From Odontocerum albicorne (taxonomy: Eukaryota; Arthropoda; Insecta; Trichoptera; Odontoceridae), in assembly GCA_949825065.1 (NCBI GenBank), contig OX463844.1:28950076-29014075 (forward strand): a stretch of DNA of 64,000 nt. The letters are read 5' to 3'. The translations under genes and the position numbers were made by a program. The first letter of the stretch is position 1. Every line of letters starts with the position of its first letter. Positions 1-14,300 of this stretch are shown one piece after another. The notes below the pieces were generated by a model that was not told the origin of the DNA, did not search any database, and saw only the letters and a list, made by a program, of their open reading frames with translations.

Positions 1-2799
<2,799 letters not shown>

Positions 2800-3031
2800 T
2801 GTTTCGGCATACAATGACTTTGTCAAACTTTGGTAGAAGCTTAGCTACGTGGCTATATATAAAAAAATGATGACAAATGATATATGGTAAAAGTGCAATT
2901 ATTTAAGAATTAAAATAAAACTGTTCTTTAAATTATGTTAACATTTTTGGGTATACCTATATATCATAAAACATATAGCCACGTAGCTAAGATTCGCCCA
3001 CTGTTAGACAAGGCCATTGTACGGCGAAACA
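2800..3031. repeat. Imperfect inverted repeat, about 59-bp arms, 114-nt loop
   Basis: The inner part, 2836-2858 against 2973-2995, pairs over 23 bp with one mismatch around the core TTAGCTACGTGGCTATAT. Similarity continues outward with more mismatches to about 2800 and 3031. This may be a decayed MITE or two facing copies of a retroelement 3' end. No clear target duplication was found. Confidence 0.75.
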
Positions 3032-4037
3032 GCTGTTACTATCAAAGCGTTTAATTCTGATTTCTCTTCTTGAAAACGGTGTACGTTAAATTGAAAATAG
3101 ACAGAATCAATAATATATGCAATGACATAATCAATAATATTTTAATTAAGTTTAAATACCTGTTATATGCGCTGTCAGCAGTGTCTTTAACAATTTGAAG
3201 TCCATATGGTAATCCTCAGTGTTTTGTCTGGAAATTAAGTTTCGACTGTTTAGCACCTGTGTCCTGCCAATTTCATATACCAAAATCCAAAAGAGAAGAT
3301 TTCACGCAATTTTAATAGATGCCTTAGAAAAAATAGACGTTTTCCACAAGTAGGCCTGGTAGCTGGCCAAGAACTGCGATGTTTTATCGTCCTCTAAGGG
3401 ATTCGATAGGGGAATACACCATACATTGATGTAACGATAGGGAGGTGTGCAGTCTCGATTTAACTAAGAGTATAAGGCTATGGCCATACCTGGATGAAGG
3501 CGTTTTATGGGATCCCTGTGTTTCTGATAGAAAGTATAGGGTGATGATAAAACAGTTCCGGTTTTGAACCAACTGCACGCCAATGTTGTGTTGGAAGAGA
3601 TTGCCGCCCGAAAAGATTATTTTCACAATGAAGCGTTCAATAAATAGATACATGTTTAGGATAGCTTTAATTGAATTCCATGCAATAATGTAATGATAAT
3701 GCGTTTTACTATACCATACGATTTCATACAATTTCGATAATCGTATTCAATATTTTAATTGTGTCTAGAAAGAATCAAATAACCAAAATTCATTAATTTA
3801 AAATAATGTTTTATTAAAAGTTATAGCGCATTTAACTCAAAAATATTTGACCATGAGATGAAAAAATACTACATATGTGTATTTTCAGAACTCTGCTACA
3901 TTTAGCTTTTGCATTCTGTATTTTCAAGAGATTTATCAAAATAACTGGCAATTCTTTTAACTTGCAGATTGTAACACATCGATCAATAAGACCCATGACT
4001 AACTACTAAAACAACATTTGTTGGCCAAAATTCTTCT
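3032..4037. other. Spacer, unassigned GC-richer patch at about 3340-3640
   Basis: The patch contains a minus-strand frame of about 115 codons (3384-3731) with no recognisable motif. The rest is AT-rich. The 3' end of the neighbouring mariner remnant probably lies near 3990-4037, but its terminal repeat could not be delimited. Confidence 0.35.
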
Positions 4038-4674
4038 TTATTCATCAACATAGTCTCCTTCAAGAGCGACACATTCATTCTAACGCTTTCCTAGCTTTTC
4101 TATGCCAGCTGTGTAGAACGATTTATCTTTGGTTTCAAAATAGGCGTTAGTTTCGGCAGTCACTTCTTCATTGGAGCCAAATCTCTATCCCTGGAGCATC
4201 TTTTTGAGGTCTGCGAATAGCCAATAGTTGCTGGGGGCCAAATCTGGAGAATACGGTGGGTGCGGAAGCAATTCGAAGTTCAACTCATGCAATTTAGCCA
4301 TCGTTACCATCGACTTGTGACACGGTGCATTGTCCTGATGAAAGAGAACTTTTTTCTTCTTCATATGGGGCCGTTTTTTTGCAATTTCTGCTTTCAAACG
4401 CTCCAATAACGCTATGTAATATTCTTTATTGATGGTTTTTGCCTTTCTAAGGTGATCGATGAATATTATATCATGCGCATCCCAAAATACGGAGGTCATG
4501 ACCTTCCCGGCCGACTTGAGTTTTTGGTCGCTTCGGATGACTTTCACCGGCTGCTCTCCAATCAGCTGACTGCCGATTTGATTCTGGAGTATAATGGTGG
4601 ATCCAAGTTTCATCCATTGTCACATTCTGATGCAAAAACTGAAAATGGTATGGATTTGTTATTAGGCCAAGCAC
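4038..4674 (-). pseudogene. 5'-truncated mariner transposase pseudogene (lineage 1)
   Basis: This is the catalytic half of a mariner-family (DD34D) transposase, the enzyme that cuts an element at its terminal repeats and pastes it into TA sites. The first catalytic Asp lies in VTMDETWIHHYTPES, the second in FHQDNAPCH, and the third motif reads YSPDLAPSNYW, so the last catalytic Asp appears replaced by Asn. The reading frame changes by one base near 4600. In-frame stops sit after LQG (near 4185) and in the last helix (LGKR*NEC, near 4090). The frame ends in GDYVDE at 4038. The N-terminal DNA-binding half is missing; similarity stops at about 4664, where a hairpin begins. This is clearly a dead copy and only distantly related to the other mariners in the window. 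Confidence 0.92.
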
Positions 4675-4740
4675 ATGTTGAAAAAATAATGTCTCCAGTA
4701 AAAAACTTGAGGCATTATTTTTTTAACAAGTGCTTGGCCT
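4664..4740. repeat. Hairpin: 28-bp arms, 21-nt loop
   Basis: Arms 4664-4691 and 4713-4740 are reverse complements with two mismatches. It begins exactly where the mariner remnant loses similarity, so it may mark the truncation event or a small inserted foldback unit. Confidence 0.9.
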
Positions 4741-5277
4741 TGTTTCTTTGGTTTGATATTGATCTTAAATTAAATTTACCGTCATTTGATACCATACATA
4801 CGACATATATTTTCATATGGAATTTACGGGGCACGCAAAGAGACCAGACCTGTACACTATGTTTTTTGGGTTTTGATTATTTGCAAATTTTCTAAGACAA
4901 TTATCTTCATCATCATTTTTGGTGACATTTAGCTTTTAGGATATGAATTTACTAATATTTTTAATCAATGTAAAAAAACTAAAACTCTGATTTTAACAAA
5001 CTAAGATCTAACGAGGAAAATCGAAATCAACTTAATGATGAGATATTGAAAGTATTTTTATTTCCATCTCACTAACTCCCCATTTTTTGTACCAAATATT
5101 AAAGATATTTTTTGGTATACGAGTATATTATTTTTGAAAAAACTGGTCGATAATAAAAAACTTTGTGACCTAAAAAAGTCGATAATAGAGTCCCGATTGT
5201 GACTGATATGTGGTGCTTGGTCTGACAACTTGGCTTAAATTATTTTTGAGGTATAAAATACCGAAAAATAATCTAGT
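4741..5277. other. AT-rich spacer
   Basis: The plus-strand frame running out of the mariner antisense into 4895 is a shadow. Nothing else was recognised. The octamer TACGAGTA occurs at 5118. Confidence 0.5.
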
Positions 5278-5345
5278 TGGTTAGAAGCCGAGGCTTCCAA
5301 CCCGAGGGTAACGGATTTGATTTACGTTGGTACCCATTATTTGAG
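5278..5345 (+). repeat. Degenerate tRNA-like SINE head
   Basis: A TAGTTGGTTAGAAG segment resembling an A box is followed about 40 bases later by GGATTTGATTT, resembling a B box. The spacing fits a tRNA-derived SINE promoter. The copy is degraded and no 3' tail was identified. Confidence 0.4.
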
Positions 5346-5540
5346 GGTTTTAGTAAGGTTTTCATTTTAGGCCTGTATAATAAATTTTTAATCGGCTGAA
5401 AGACATACTAGGGTTGTATTGTAGATATACAAGTTTAATACTACAAGAACGTTGAAATCAAGGAATGATAATTGTGGTTTTTTTAACACTTTTGTTTATC
5501 TTGAGAATACAATATTATCAATTCATAACAAAACAAAAAT

Positions 5541-5770
5541 AAAGTGCACATATGAATGGAAGGCGTGTGAGAGGTAAAAAAAAACAGGGAATGTATGGTT
5601 GAATAAAGTGAATGATATTTTGAAATAAGGAAATATAGAAATTCGTATGAGACGGTGTATGGATATGGATGAAGCTAAGGATGTGTGCAGTGATAGGAAA
5701 GGCTGTCATTCTGTCCTCTCTGTCTACCCCTACACCGAAACGGCGTGATGGTGTGTATGTGTGTTGAATA
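5541..5770 (+). pseudogene. Non-LTR retrotransposon RT C-terminal remnant
   Basis: Read on the plus strand, the segment carries the basic G-R-x-R-G-K linker that follows the RT domain in many insect non-LTR elements. After it comes the C-terminal block CMDMDEAKDVCSDRKG, then SVLSVYPYTETA and a stop. The following GATGGTGTGTATGTGTG is the 3' UTR start seen after the same block at 8150 and 23200. The upstream RT domain is absent and the linker region carries stops, so this is a 5'-truncated dead copy. The family recurs at about 7.8, 23.1, 29.1, 30.0 and 39.7 kb. Confidence 0.8.
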
Positions 5771-5904
5771 AATTTTTTCGTCGACAGAAAAAAAAAATTC
5801 AGATTCTGAGCAAATTTGTAAAAACACTAGGAGGTATGAACACATTTCATTAGCAGTAAGCAAGTCTCCCTATCTGCAAGACAAATTTCACTTGGCACTA
5901 AAAT

Positions 5905-6040
5905 TGTGGCATCTCCGAGGAGTGATACCTGCCGAGACATTACTCACGGGCACTCCTCGGCGAGGCGCGCGCTGCGGTGGGGGCAGCCGTAAAACCTTGC
6001 ACCGTTCCCTGCGGCCGTGTAAAGACATTGTTGCGGAAGA
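5905..6040. other. Unassigned CpG-rich patch
   Basis: A stretch rich in CG dinucleotides (around CTCGGCGAGGCGCGCGC) inside AT-rich DNA. Both strands are open for about 60 codons, a common effect of GC-rich sequence. No domain or splice signal settles what it is. It may be a host exon fragment or mobile-element debris. Confidence 0.35.
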
Positions 6041-6199
6041 CTTTCTAGGATACTTAATCTTCAACTTCAACAACCTTGATATGTAATAAATTACATAATT
6101 TTATTCTTTATTTTTTATTCTTGTTTCGCAAAACTGACGATAGATGTCACTGTAATAACTTACACGTTTAACTTTGCTACCGAACAAAAAACATGTGTT

Positions 6200-6380
6200 A
6201 TATTCATTTTTTTGTTTTTATTTTGAAAAATAATAGATGTGATCTAAGTCATAAGTATTCTTATATCCTCGAATACAAGATAGAAAACATGCCTGTGTCA
6301 TTTGAGAGGAATGGGGTTCGAACCAGGGACCTTCCGCACGGAAGTCCTACACGTTACCGCACGACCATATATGCCTTTAT
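6200..6380 (-). repeat. tRNA-derived SINE, family A, copy 1
   Basis: On the minus strand a tRNA-like head reads GGTCGTGCGGTAAC (A-box region), then GACTTCCGTGCGGAAGG, then a B box GGTTCGAACCCC (plus 6313-6324). The body follows: TCAAATGACACAGG, then ATTCGAGGATATAAGAATAC. Copies at 46.4 and 49.1 kb share the same order of blocks. Such elements are transcribed by RNA polymerase III from the internal boxes and copied by a LINE reverse transcriptase. The 3' end near 6200 runs into T/A-rich sequence. Confidence 0.85.
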
Positions 6381-7288
6381 GATTTTTAACGTCCTATCAA
6401 GAACAAAGAGATGCCATTAAACGTTTCGATCTAGGTCGGTCTTTAGCCCAGCACTTCATGTTCCACCATAGCCGTGATTAACTAAAACCGAAGCGATTCA
6501 TCGTTTACTTTACTAGAGTCTTATTTGCGAATATCTTGCAACACCGAAATATCATACCGAAAAACAACGACGAATACAAAGGTATATCTTTACCCAGCGA
6601 CACTACGGAAATATCATAAACTTATACCATAAGATAATTAAAGTGCTGATAAACAAATAATAATTGTTTATTAATAACTTCTCAGATGATGGAAGAGTTA
6701 CGAAATATAAAGAACGTGCACCAATAGGAAACAAAGTTTATGCGGTACTGAAACATACATACTCGAACTGGACAGTGTCAACATCTGTTAAGATCTTGAT
6801 ACTGCTCATAACATTATTTTAGCATCAACTTTGATGTATGGATGTTGTCACACCTTTTTCCTATATTAGAAACAATAATAAGATGTACACATTTCAATAC
6901 ATAAATCAATTCACCAACAATCAATCTTACCAAGGTGGGACACGCCTGCTCAGCTCCGCCGGCTTCTTAAAGAGGCAAGTACTCTTTAGATCTCAGGGGT
7001 TCGTTGGATTCCTTTAACTATGAGTAACTCTTTCTCAATTCTCAGCGGGACAAGGTGACACAATTAAACAAGATATAATTTTAAAACAAAACAGTTTATT
7101 ATATTTATGGATGAAAGAAAAAAAAATTAAAAAAAACTTGAACGTATGTCAAGAAAAAAAAAGATTTAAATGGGTCGAAGACTGTGTTGTGAAATTTAGC
7201 AAGGGGGACTACAATAACAATTAGAATTTAAGTTGAGCCAAGGTTTAACGTCCTGACGAAATCCAGCATTAAATACGAGGAATAATAT
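6381..7288. other. Spacer with an unassigned repeat-like patch at about 6930-7070
   Basis: The stretch 6930-7070 is GC-richer and has the look of a mobile-element terminus or LTR fragment, but no second copy, TG..CA boundary or coding region was found. The rest is AT-rich. Confidence 0.3.
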
Positions 7289-7519
7289 TCACCCATAATT
7301 GAAGATGGCGTCCTGAAATTCTGTAATAGCAGAGGAAGTCAGCGAGAAGAACACGGCCCACACTCCGTGCCAGCACCGTTGGAGCAACGTCCGTACCTCA
7401 GCACGTTCCGAATGGAAAAGAAGCTGCGAAGGCCTCCTTCCCCTTAGCAAGGAAATCCCGAGAGAGAGACGACAATTCTTTTTATCTCTCTCACCAGTAC
7501 GACTGGCCATCGTGAACAA
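7289..7519 (-). other. Unassigned GC-richer open patch
   Basis: A minus-strand frame of about 73 codons begins MASRTGERDKK near 7510 and ends at 7289. It is GC-richer than the surroundings. No known domain is recognised. A GTGAGA near its start could be a splice donor. It could be an exon fragment or mobile-element debris. Confidence 0.25.
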
Positions 7520-7739
7520 AAATTGTACTTGACAATGTTGTCATTGAATAAAAATGTACCTGGGTAGACAGCTACCCTTTTATTTTATTATCCTTTTGTA
7601 TTTTAAAATATTCCGGTATTTCATAATATTTTAATCTTTTTGCTTTCAAGGCAAGCACATGGTCTCGACACCATGTGTTTCATAAAACATGATATGTCGC
7701 GAATTTATAACCTCGAGGATGTGAAGTATGCACTTTATC

Positions 7740-8185
7740 AAATATAGTCCTCACAATGTGAAACCTGATTGTGGAACAAGATTGAAAAGAGGCGAATCAA
7801 TGCTATAGAAATGCGTGTTTTGAGCAGCAAATATGGGGTTAGAATGTACGACAAAAAGCGGAATGAAAGGATGAATGATGAATTTGTACTTAAGGCTAAA
7901 GTGTTGAGTAAGGTGAAGAAGAGCGCACTTAGATGGTTTGGCATGTAAAACGAATGAAATAAATATACTGAAAAACCAAATATACAGCGCAAATATGAGG
8001 GCAAGGCGTGATAAAGGACGGTCAAAGAAAATATCGAGAATCGAATGAATGAGAAACTGCAGGAGCTGTGTGAGAAGGTATGATTGTAGAAACAACGAAA
8101 TATGTATGTAGAGACAATAGAGTCTGGCGCTTTGTCCTCTTTGCCCACCTTGAGAGGAAAATGGCGTGATGGTATGTATGTAGTT
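7740..8185 (+). pseudogene. Non-LTR retrotransposon RT C-terminal remnant
   Basis: The plus-strand translation shows the region after the RT domain: EMRVLSSKYGVRMYDKKR near 7810, then KVLSKVKKSALRWFG near 7890-7950, which matches the widespread RWFGH motif. It continues through a basic linker and ends in a degenerate SGALSSLP-type block and the GATGGTATGTATGTA tail. Stops interrupt the linker and the 5' RT domain is missing. The long minus-strand frames over this region are antisense shadows. Confidence 0.85.
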
Positions 8186-9304
8186 CAATTTAAAAAAATA
8201 ATACGGCGAATTGAAAACATTTTACCTAATTTTTCGAAAATAAAATTTTCAGTGAATAGTAAATAAAGCAAATTAATGTTTTTTTTCAGTATTGTATCTT
8301 GTTACATACGCTCACTTCTATATTTTGATGAGAATTGCACGATTTTTAAATCATGTTTTGAAATAGGGTAACTGAAATATTTAATAAAAATTTATTTTAA
8401 ACAGTAAAACGTGTTAGTAATTTATCAAAAAGGTAAATGATATTATCAGGAAATTGTGTTTAGTCACAAAACATAAGTAATAATATTTGGATCTTGAAAT
8501 TACCAAGGTAAAATTTTCTCAAGTTTAAGATTTTAAAGATTGTGTTTGCAACATGTTTCGCCTTTTACTTTATTTGCTTTATTTTTTAACACTATTTCGT
8601 TGAACACAGGATTTTTTTTCTTCATGTTATACTCGTATGTCACACTTACCTACGTAACTAAGCTAATTAATGCTTGTCTTTGGCACGTAGTTTTTACAAA
8701 AAATATAAAATCGTTTAAAATACACTTAACGAACACCGACAGCGTACAAATTTTCAAAATATACTGGAATGAAAGTTCAGAAGAATAGTTTCAGTGTACA
8801 CCAGCATTGAATAATTCAGTCAGAGTCTCGGAGGGTATAATTTGTGGTTGTGTGGATGTGTCTTAGTTTGAAAATGACGTTTTCAGTTTAATCAACTTTT
8901 TTCCTTATATACCCATTTCTTGTATAATACATTTGTTGTATACAGTACAATATACTCTTATTGGATTTATTATCATATCAAAACCAGAAATGTTTTCATC
9001 AAGTCGAAAGTATAAACCAGAAAGAAAACGTTTTTAAAATTTTTGGGTACTAGCGGAAAACGAAATAGCACCTCCCAGAACTAAAGAAAGACATCTCACC
9101 AATCCGTTTCCAATTTTTAAGGCGTCTTAACGGAGGTCGTTTTTTTTTATCAAAGGTTTTTATTATATCACCCTCATACTGTTCAATACAACCTTGCGAG
9201 CTTATTGTCATAAAGTTACCTATTTCTTCATACCAGAAAGATGTTATAAAGACCTTAAGTAAAAACCAGACTAGAACCTTTCTTAAAAAAATTACTACAC
9301 ACGC
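8186..9304. other. AT-rich spacer
   Basis: Nothing recognised beyond one TACTCGTA octamer at 8630. The 82-codon frame at 8540-8788 is AT-rich and has no family features. Confidence 0.5.
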
Positions 9305-9367
9305 GAATCAAACTCGTATCTCTCAAATTGGAAGATAGGTGTTTTACCAATTAAGTCAAAGAGGTAG
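9305..9367 (-). repeat. tRNA-like SINE head
   Basis: On the minus strand an A-box-like TGACTTAATTGGTAAAAC is followed by CTATCTTCCAATTTGAG and a degenerate B box AGTTTGATTCG, in tRNA order and spacing. No convincing tail was seen. Confidence 0.5.
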
Positions 9368-9559
9368 TCTCATTATAAATTATAATATAATAATAATAAA
9401 ATGTAATTTTTCATATCTCGTCAGCAAAACCATGTGTTCTAAATATTTGAAAATGTTGGAATATGATTTTTTTATTTCATTAAAAGCCCAAATTTCAGCG
9501 GATCATTTAAATATTCTGTGGTCCAATTGTATGCATGTTTAGAATGCAAGTATTCATTG

Positions 9560-9790
9560 CGAGTTCAGAGTTGGTTTTACTTCTAGAATTCTTTTTGGTC
9601 GATTCTTCATCACTTAGAGTCGTGATCTCTTCAATTCTTCTACTCAATTCTCCCTATGACGATTCTCCACATCTTCCTACTTTGGGCCTCTTGGAGTGTT
9701 GCCGTCACATAGAACCATATCTGGTTCCTAACTTGGTCTATACATTGCGTTGGTGGTCCCTTCAGACTTCTCGTAAGCACGAATTTTTCC
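9560..9790 (-). pseudogene. Non-LTR retrotransposon RT C-terminal remnant
   Basis: The minus-strand translation includes LKGPPTQCIDQVRNQI, a form of the G-R-P-x-x-R-W-x-D-x-V motif after the RT domain, then ATLQEAQSRKMWRIVIGRIE, matching the A-x-D-R-x-x-W-R-x-I-V block. It is a short terminal fragment and differs from the MDEA-type family seen elsewhere. Confidence 0.7.
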
Positions 9791-9915
9791 TTCTTTTTTC
9801 CCAAATATTTTTGAGATTTATTTATGTACAGGGACTTAGTAACCACCTCATATAAATTCAGTGAGGCTCTTTTGAAGTAACATGTGTTACGAAAAAGAGA
9901 TGAATAAGCCACCAC

Positions 9916-12789
9916 TTATTTTATTATTTAAGGTCATATTTATTCAGGTGATTTTTTGTTATTCCACATTTTACAACAAACAAAAATCACTGTGCGTGCT
10001 TTATCCCGTTTCTATTTATTTACTTTGTAAATCTGAAATCGGATGAAAGGAGCGGAGCTATCATTCAGGTTGCTTTGGAGAGGAATCGTGTCATTTTACT
10101 TGTTTTGTGGTTTAAATTAAATGTTTATTATTGGATCATTCATACTCATATTGAAACTTAAATGGTTATTTGGATAAAGGTTTTCTCAATTGTTATGGTG
10201 AAAGTAATGAAATTTACATGATATAATTTTATTTTTGTTTATATCAGAGTTTTAGATATATCAGCCGTTTTTAGGAATCTATTACATAAAATGTATAAAT
10301 TTGAGAAAAAAATACTGAAATGATAAGAATAAACAATGTAAAAATAAAACACAAATAAACATTTCAGTTGAAAGCGACAATTCACTGCAACAAAAGATTT
10401 GTAGGCAAGGTCAAGAAATAGTGTAGAAATGCTAGAATAAATAGTATCGCGTACGAATAAATGTGTATTTTATAAAATAGAGTCAATGCTTTTCAATTTG
10501 AAACTCGGCAAAGAAGTGTTAAAATTATCCTTAAGGGTTGAAATTTAAAAACAAAGTAGGCAAGTTTGACAGTGGTGGAAAGCAGCCCCTCTGGTATTTT
10601 GGAAACAAAATATCGTATTAATTTCAACGAAACAGAAGGTGTGGCTTGGAGCGGTTGGTGTAATTAATTGGTGCTCATCACTTTTCGAGTGGCCCTCGTA
10701 ATTTACACTTGTCCCGCGCCATGTGCTCTCGGGACGACCCTCAAAAACATACCACTCTCCCGAAAACCCCCCCCCCATGCCTTCTTGTTGCGTCTCAAAT
10801 TTTATCATCTTATTTTAAAATGTTGAAAGCCATCACATATAAAATGAAAATATGTATAAAATAAGAAATCATATTTAATCTGCTCTCAGGTTTATATTTT
10901 GAAATAACAATACATTAAAAAAATAATTAAAAATGAAATATTTCAAATGTACTAGACACCATTCGTATATATGATTTAGAGAAAAATAAATAAAATTCTT
11001 GATTTCTTACAAAATTTTGTTATGAAAATTATAACAAGATTAGACGTTTTCATTTCTGATTTATGGTAATAGCAATTTTAATCATCGTAATGTTTATTCC
11101 TCCGTTGTTTAAATTTTGGTCTAATTTGGTTTTGTAAAAAGAGCAAATCATTAATAGAAATATATGTATACGAGTACATAATATATACTCGTATATACGA
11201 GTATTTTTTTAATATATAAACAATCTATCTGCATTAATATGATTGGAAAAATCACTGTAAAAGCACAAAAAATGCAATTATAAAGTGTCAATATAATAAA
11301 GGAAATGTGTGTGAAATATTTTTTGACCAACTCTTAAAATGTATCTTGCGATCTATAAGTGGAAAAGATCTTTAAAGAAAAGAAAAAAAAACGTACATTC
11401 ATTGAACGAGGCAAGGGACATTTGATAATATTTGGTGTTGTTAAAGAGTTGTATATCGATGAATGTTAACATAAGGGCACGATAGCTCAGACGATGATTT
11501 AATCTTCACGAGTTAACATATCAACATAACACGTTTTTTATTATGTTAAATATACAGTATGGGCTCATTGTAAATTTAAAAAAATATCAAGGCTGAAGGC
11601 TAAAAATACACTTTAATAACGTTCTTATAATGCATAGACGTATGAAACTTTGCCAAAAATATAATATTTTTAATATATGTGACATGTTTAACTTAACGTT
11701 ATGTTCGTTTTAAAATGATGTCTCCGTTTTTTATGTATATAACTCTGAAATATCAATCAATGTGTGCTTTTTCGGGTTAAACGCAACTCAAAAGAGTTAA
11801 ATTAGTTGACAAGAGAAATAATATAATGGTCTATATAAGAGCTTATTTTCCAATTTAAATTTGTTGAAAACGAAAGTGAAAAAAGTTTTTTTCATTGTTT
11901 TAATTTTAAAACCTTGTTGATAATTGGTTTATTAAAATTCTTTAAAAAAATGAACTTAAAAATTAAAGGTATTTTCAGTTTATTGTAAAACTTGACTGTC
12001 GCATATCGTTTTCCTGTTTTTTTTCCCATTTCGTAGAAAAAAAAATTCATGCCTCATTTGACAAAAGATTACGGAAATCGTTGAACGACAGGATTCATTG
12101 GGGCAAAAATAAAAGATTTTTTTTTAGTTTAGCATTCCAGATTATTTTTTGCAAAATATGTAAAATATACACATTATTATACTCGTATATTAAACTGTCT
12201 TTCTATAATGCTGTTTAGCAACGTTTCGCATTTAAAATGATCCTAGGATTTTCTTGGAGATTTCGTTTTTTTTTCGCAGATTATTTCAATAGTATGGGCA
12301 AATCAAATGGATTTTGGGACTTACTTTCCGGATTTATTAGTAATATTTTGTACTTACTCTAGTACGAATGAAATCTTTTGGTAATATAAGCTCATTTTAA
12401 CTTGTGTAGCAAAAAACAATCAGAATAAAAATCATTTAATGAAAAGCCAAAATTCCTTCTGAGTATAATAACTCATCACTAGCTTTTATATATATTATTA
12501 TATACATATTAATTATAAGATGACAAAACAAGTTAAGTCTTTCCCAAAGAGATTCTTTTACTCATATTATATGATATATCTACGTTTCGGATCTTTTCTC
12601 AACAAATGTAAGCGGTGAACTGATGTATTTTATAAATATTATTTTGCTGTGAACTATAAAATATGCGTCTACCCTTTGAATTTATGTAAGGATCTTTCTT
12701 AACCAGTCTATATATATATATACACACACATACATATAATCACGTTTCTATCCAATCACATAACTTTTGCTTCTTACAGATTCATCAGA
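9916..12789. other. Long AT-rich spacer
   Basis: Mostly featureless. A GC-richer patch at 10,640-10,810 with a run of nine C is open on the minus strand for 87 codons and unassigned. Three copies of TACGAGTA/TACTCGTA sit within 35 bases at 11,169-11,203 in alternating orientation. A short TA/CA tract lies at 12,709-12,740. Confidence 0.5.
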
Positions 12790-13085
12790 TACGCCTCGTC
12801 ATGCAAAATCTATAATTTATTCGTCTCACTTTACATTCTATCAAAACTTTGCTCACTTGATCTAACCCCGTTTTCTTGGTCTACTTCTGTTATGCACACC
12901 TTGCATTTCTGTCTTTCTTATTAATGTATACTTTACACGTGGCCAAACCATCTAAATTCTTCTTTCTTACAATATCTATTTTACCATTTTTTATGTCTTT
13001 TTCTCGCTTTGTTTCATACATTAACACTTCACAATTTGTTCTTAGTGCAGCCTATATTCTTAATCAGCCCCATTAAAACAACTTT
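12790..13085 (-). pseudogene. Non-LTR retrotransposon RT C-terminal remnant
   Basis: On the minus strand, VRKKNLRWFGHV-like coding (read RKKEFRWFGHV, near 12,940) is followed by a basic R-S-R-P-R-K-R linker near 12,870. These two motifs in this order mark the region just C-terminal of the RT domain. Frameshifts and stops interrupt it. Nothing of the RT active site remains. Confidence 0.75.
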
Positions 13086-14221
13086 CTTCCGTTATTAATG
13101 TCTTTAAAATTTATTAATTTTTTCAGGCATTGAATACTGCCTTAGCAGTTCCAATAATCTTGTGATCCTAAAGTTTGTATTATAAAGTTTACACCCCAGT
13201 TTTACAAAAAGCGTAAATTAGATAACAAAGCGTCTTGAGAGAGTAAGCATAATAACTAATGCCGCGTTAAGTCATTTAAAATAGGCTGACAGCGAAATAA
13301 AGGTTGTTGCATAATAAATATCTTCCTTTGATTTGAAAAAGACCCGCTGAAGGGATGCCCTCATGGCATCACAGTTGTATATCTCTTGGCTGAAGATGTT
13401 GATGCACGTCAACATACTTGTAATTTGAATGGAATAAAGCGGTAACTACAAGATTTGAAATAAAAACGCGTTTTGTATCCTGTTTTACTTTTGCTACAAA
13501 GTGATATTTTTTGCATGTTATTAAATTATTTTTCGAGAGAAAATGGTAATTTTAATTAAATAAACATGTATCAGCTGATCCTGAATCGTACATTTAAAAC
13601 ATGACACTGGCGTATATACTGCAACCCCAGAACACGCGCAACCAGGACAAATGAAAATATAATATTAACTTGAAAAGACAGGGTGTCAACCACGGGAAAC
13701 AAATAAAAAGGCAGCATTTTAAAAACAATTTCTTTTCTTGTCTACGTTTCTTTGTCTCAATCTTTGCATCAATTACTATTATTTTAACGTGTTTTACTTT
13801 TAAATATTTGTATTTATAAAACTTGTTTGAAAAAATAACTATAATTACATATGTACGATGGGTACCAAAATTAATCGTTTTTTTTTATATACGTTAACAA
13901 TCTTCGTTTTATGCACCATTCCTAGTTCATCCTTCTCCACTTCGTTCTATACTGTCCATTCTGTCCGAGTCTGTAACTAGTTTATGGCTGCCGTAAGACT
14001 TACCTTCATTAGGCTTGTTTTAAACATCGACTTAAAAATAACACATCTGAGTTAAACGACAAAATATATTTCTTCATAACTTCTATTTTCTTATCCTCTC
14101 CCAAATCTTTGGAGATACTTGTAAATATTTTGATGCATTGTTTTTTTTTTCGTGAATGTTTTGATGCATAAGTATCGTTGAGTTTTCTCATTGAAAATAA
14201 CGATTTCTCCAACAATTGGTT
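13086..14221. other. AT-rich spacer
   Basis: No recognisable element. The 68-codon minus frame at 14,009-14,215 is lysine-rich, AT-driven and unsupported. Confidence 0.5.
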
Positions 14222-14300
14222 CTTACCTGCTTATATATTGTGTTGTCGGTTGGAAAATATTGTCATATTGCAATAAAATCACCTATTGTATGTTTGAAAA
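14222..14300 (+). repeat. SINE/LINE 3' tail fragment
   Basis: The tail block GTCGGTTGGAAAATATTG then CATATTGCAATAAAATCACC matches the tails at 17,540-17,580 and 45,395-45,440 (TTGGTTGGAAGATATTGCC, then ATGGCAATAAGATGACC). No head is attached here. Confidence 0.6.

Noticed and set aside
4452..4895. A 147-codon plus-strand ORF.
   Set aside because: It is antisense to the mariner remnant and runs through the hairpin; no independent motif.
6300..6380. A functional tRNA gene (also at 46.4 and 49.1 kb).
   Set aside because: A and B boxes are present, but three diverged copies continue into the same non-tRNA body, which is SINE structure. A full cloverleaf was not evident.
6930..7070. Possible LTR fragment.
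   Set aside because: No paired repeat, TG..CA ends, primer site or coding region was found.
7738..8188. Two long minus-strand ORFs (about 140 codons).
   Set aside because: The plus strand carries recognisable RT C-terminal motifs; the minus frames are antisense and rich in Phe, Leu and Ser as expected.
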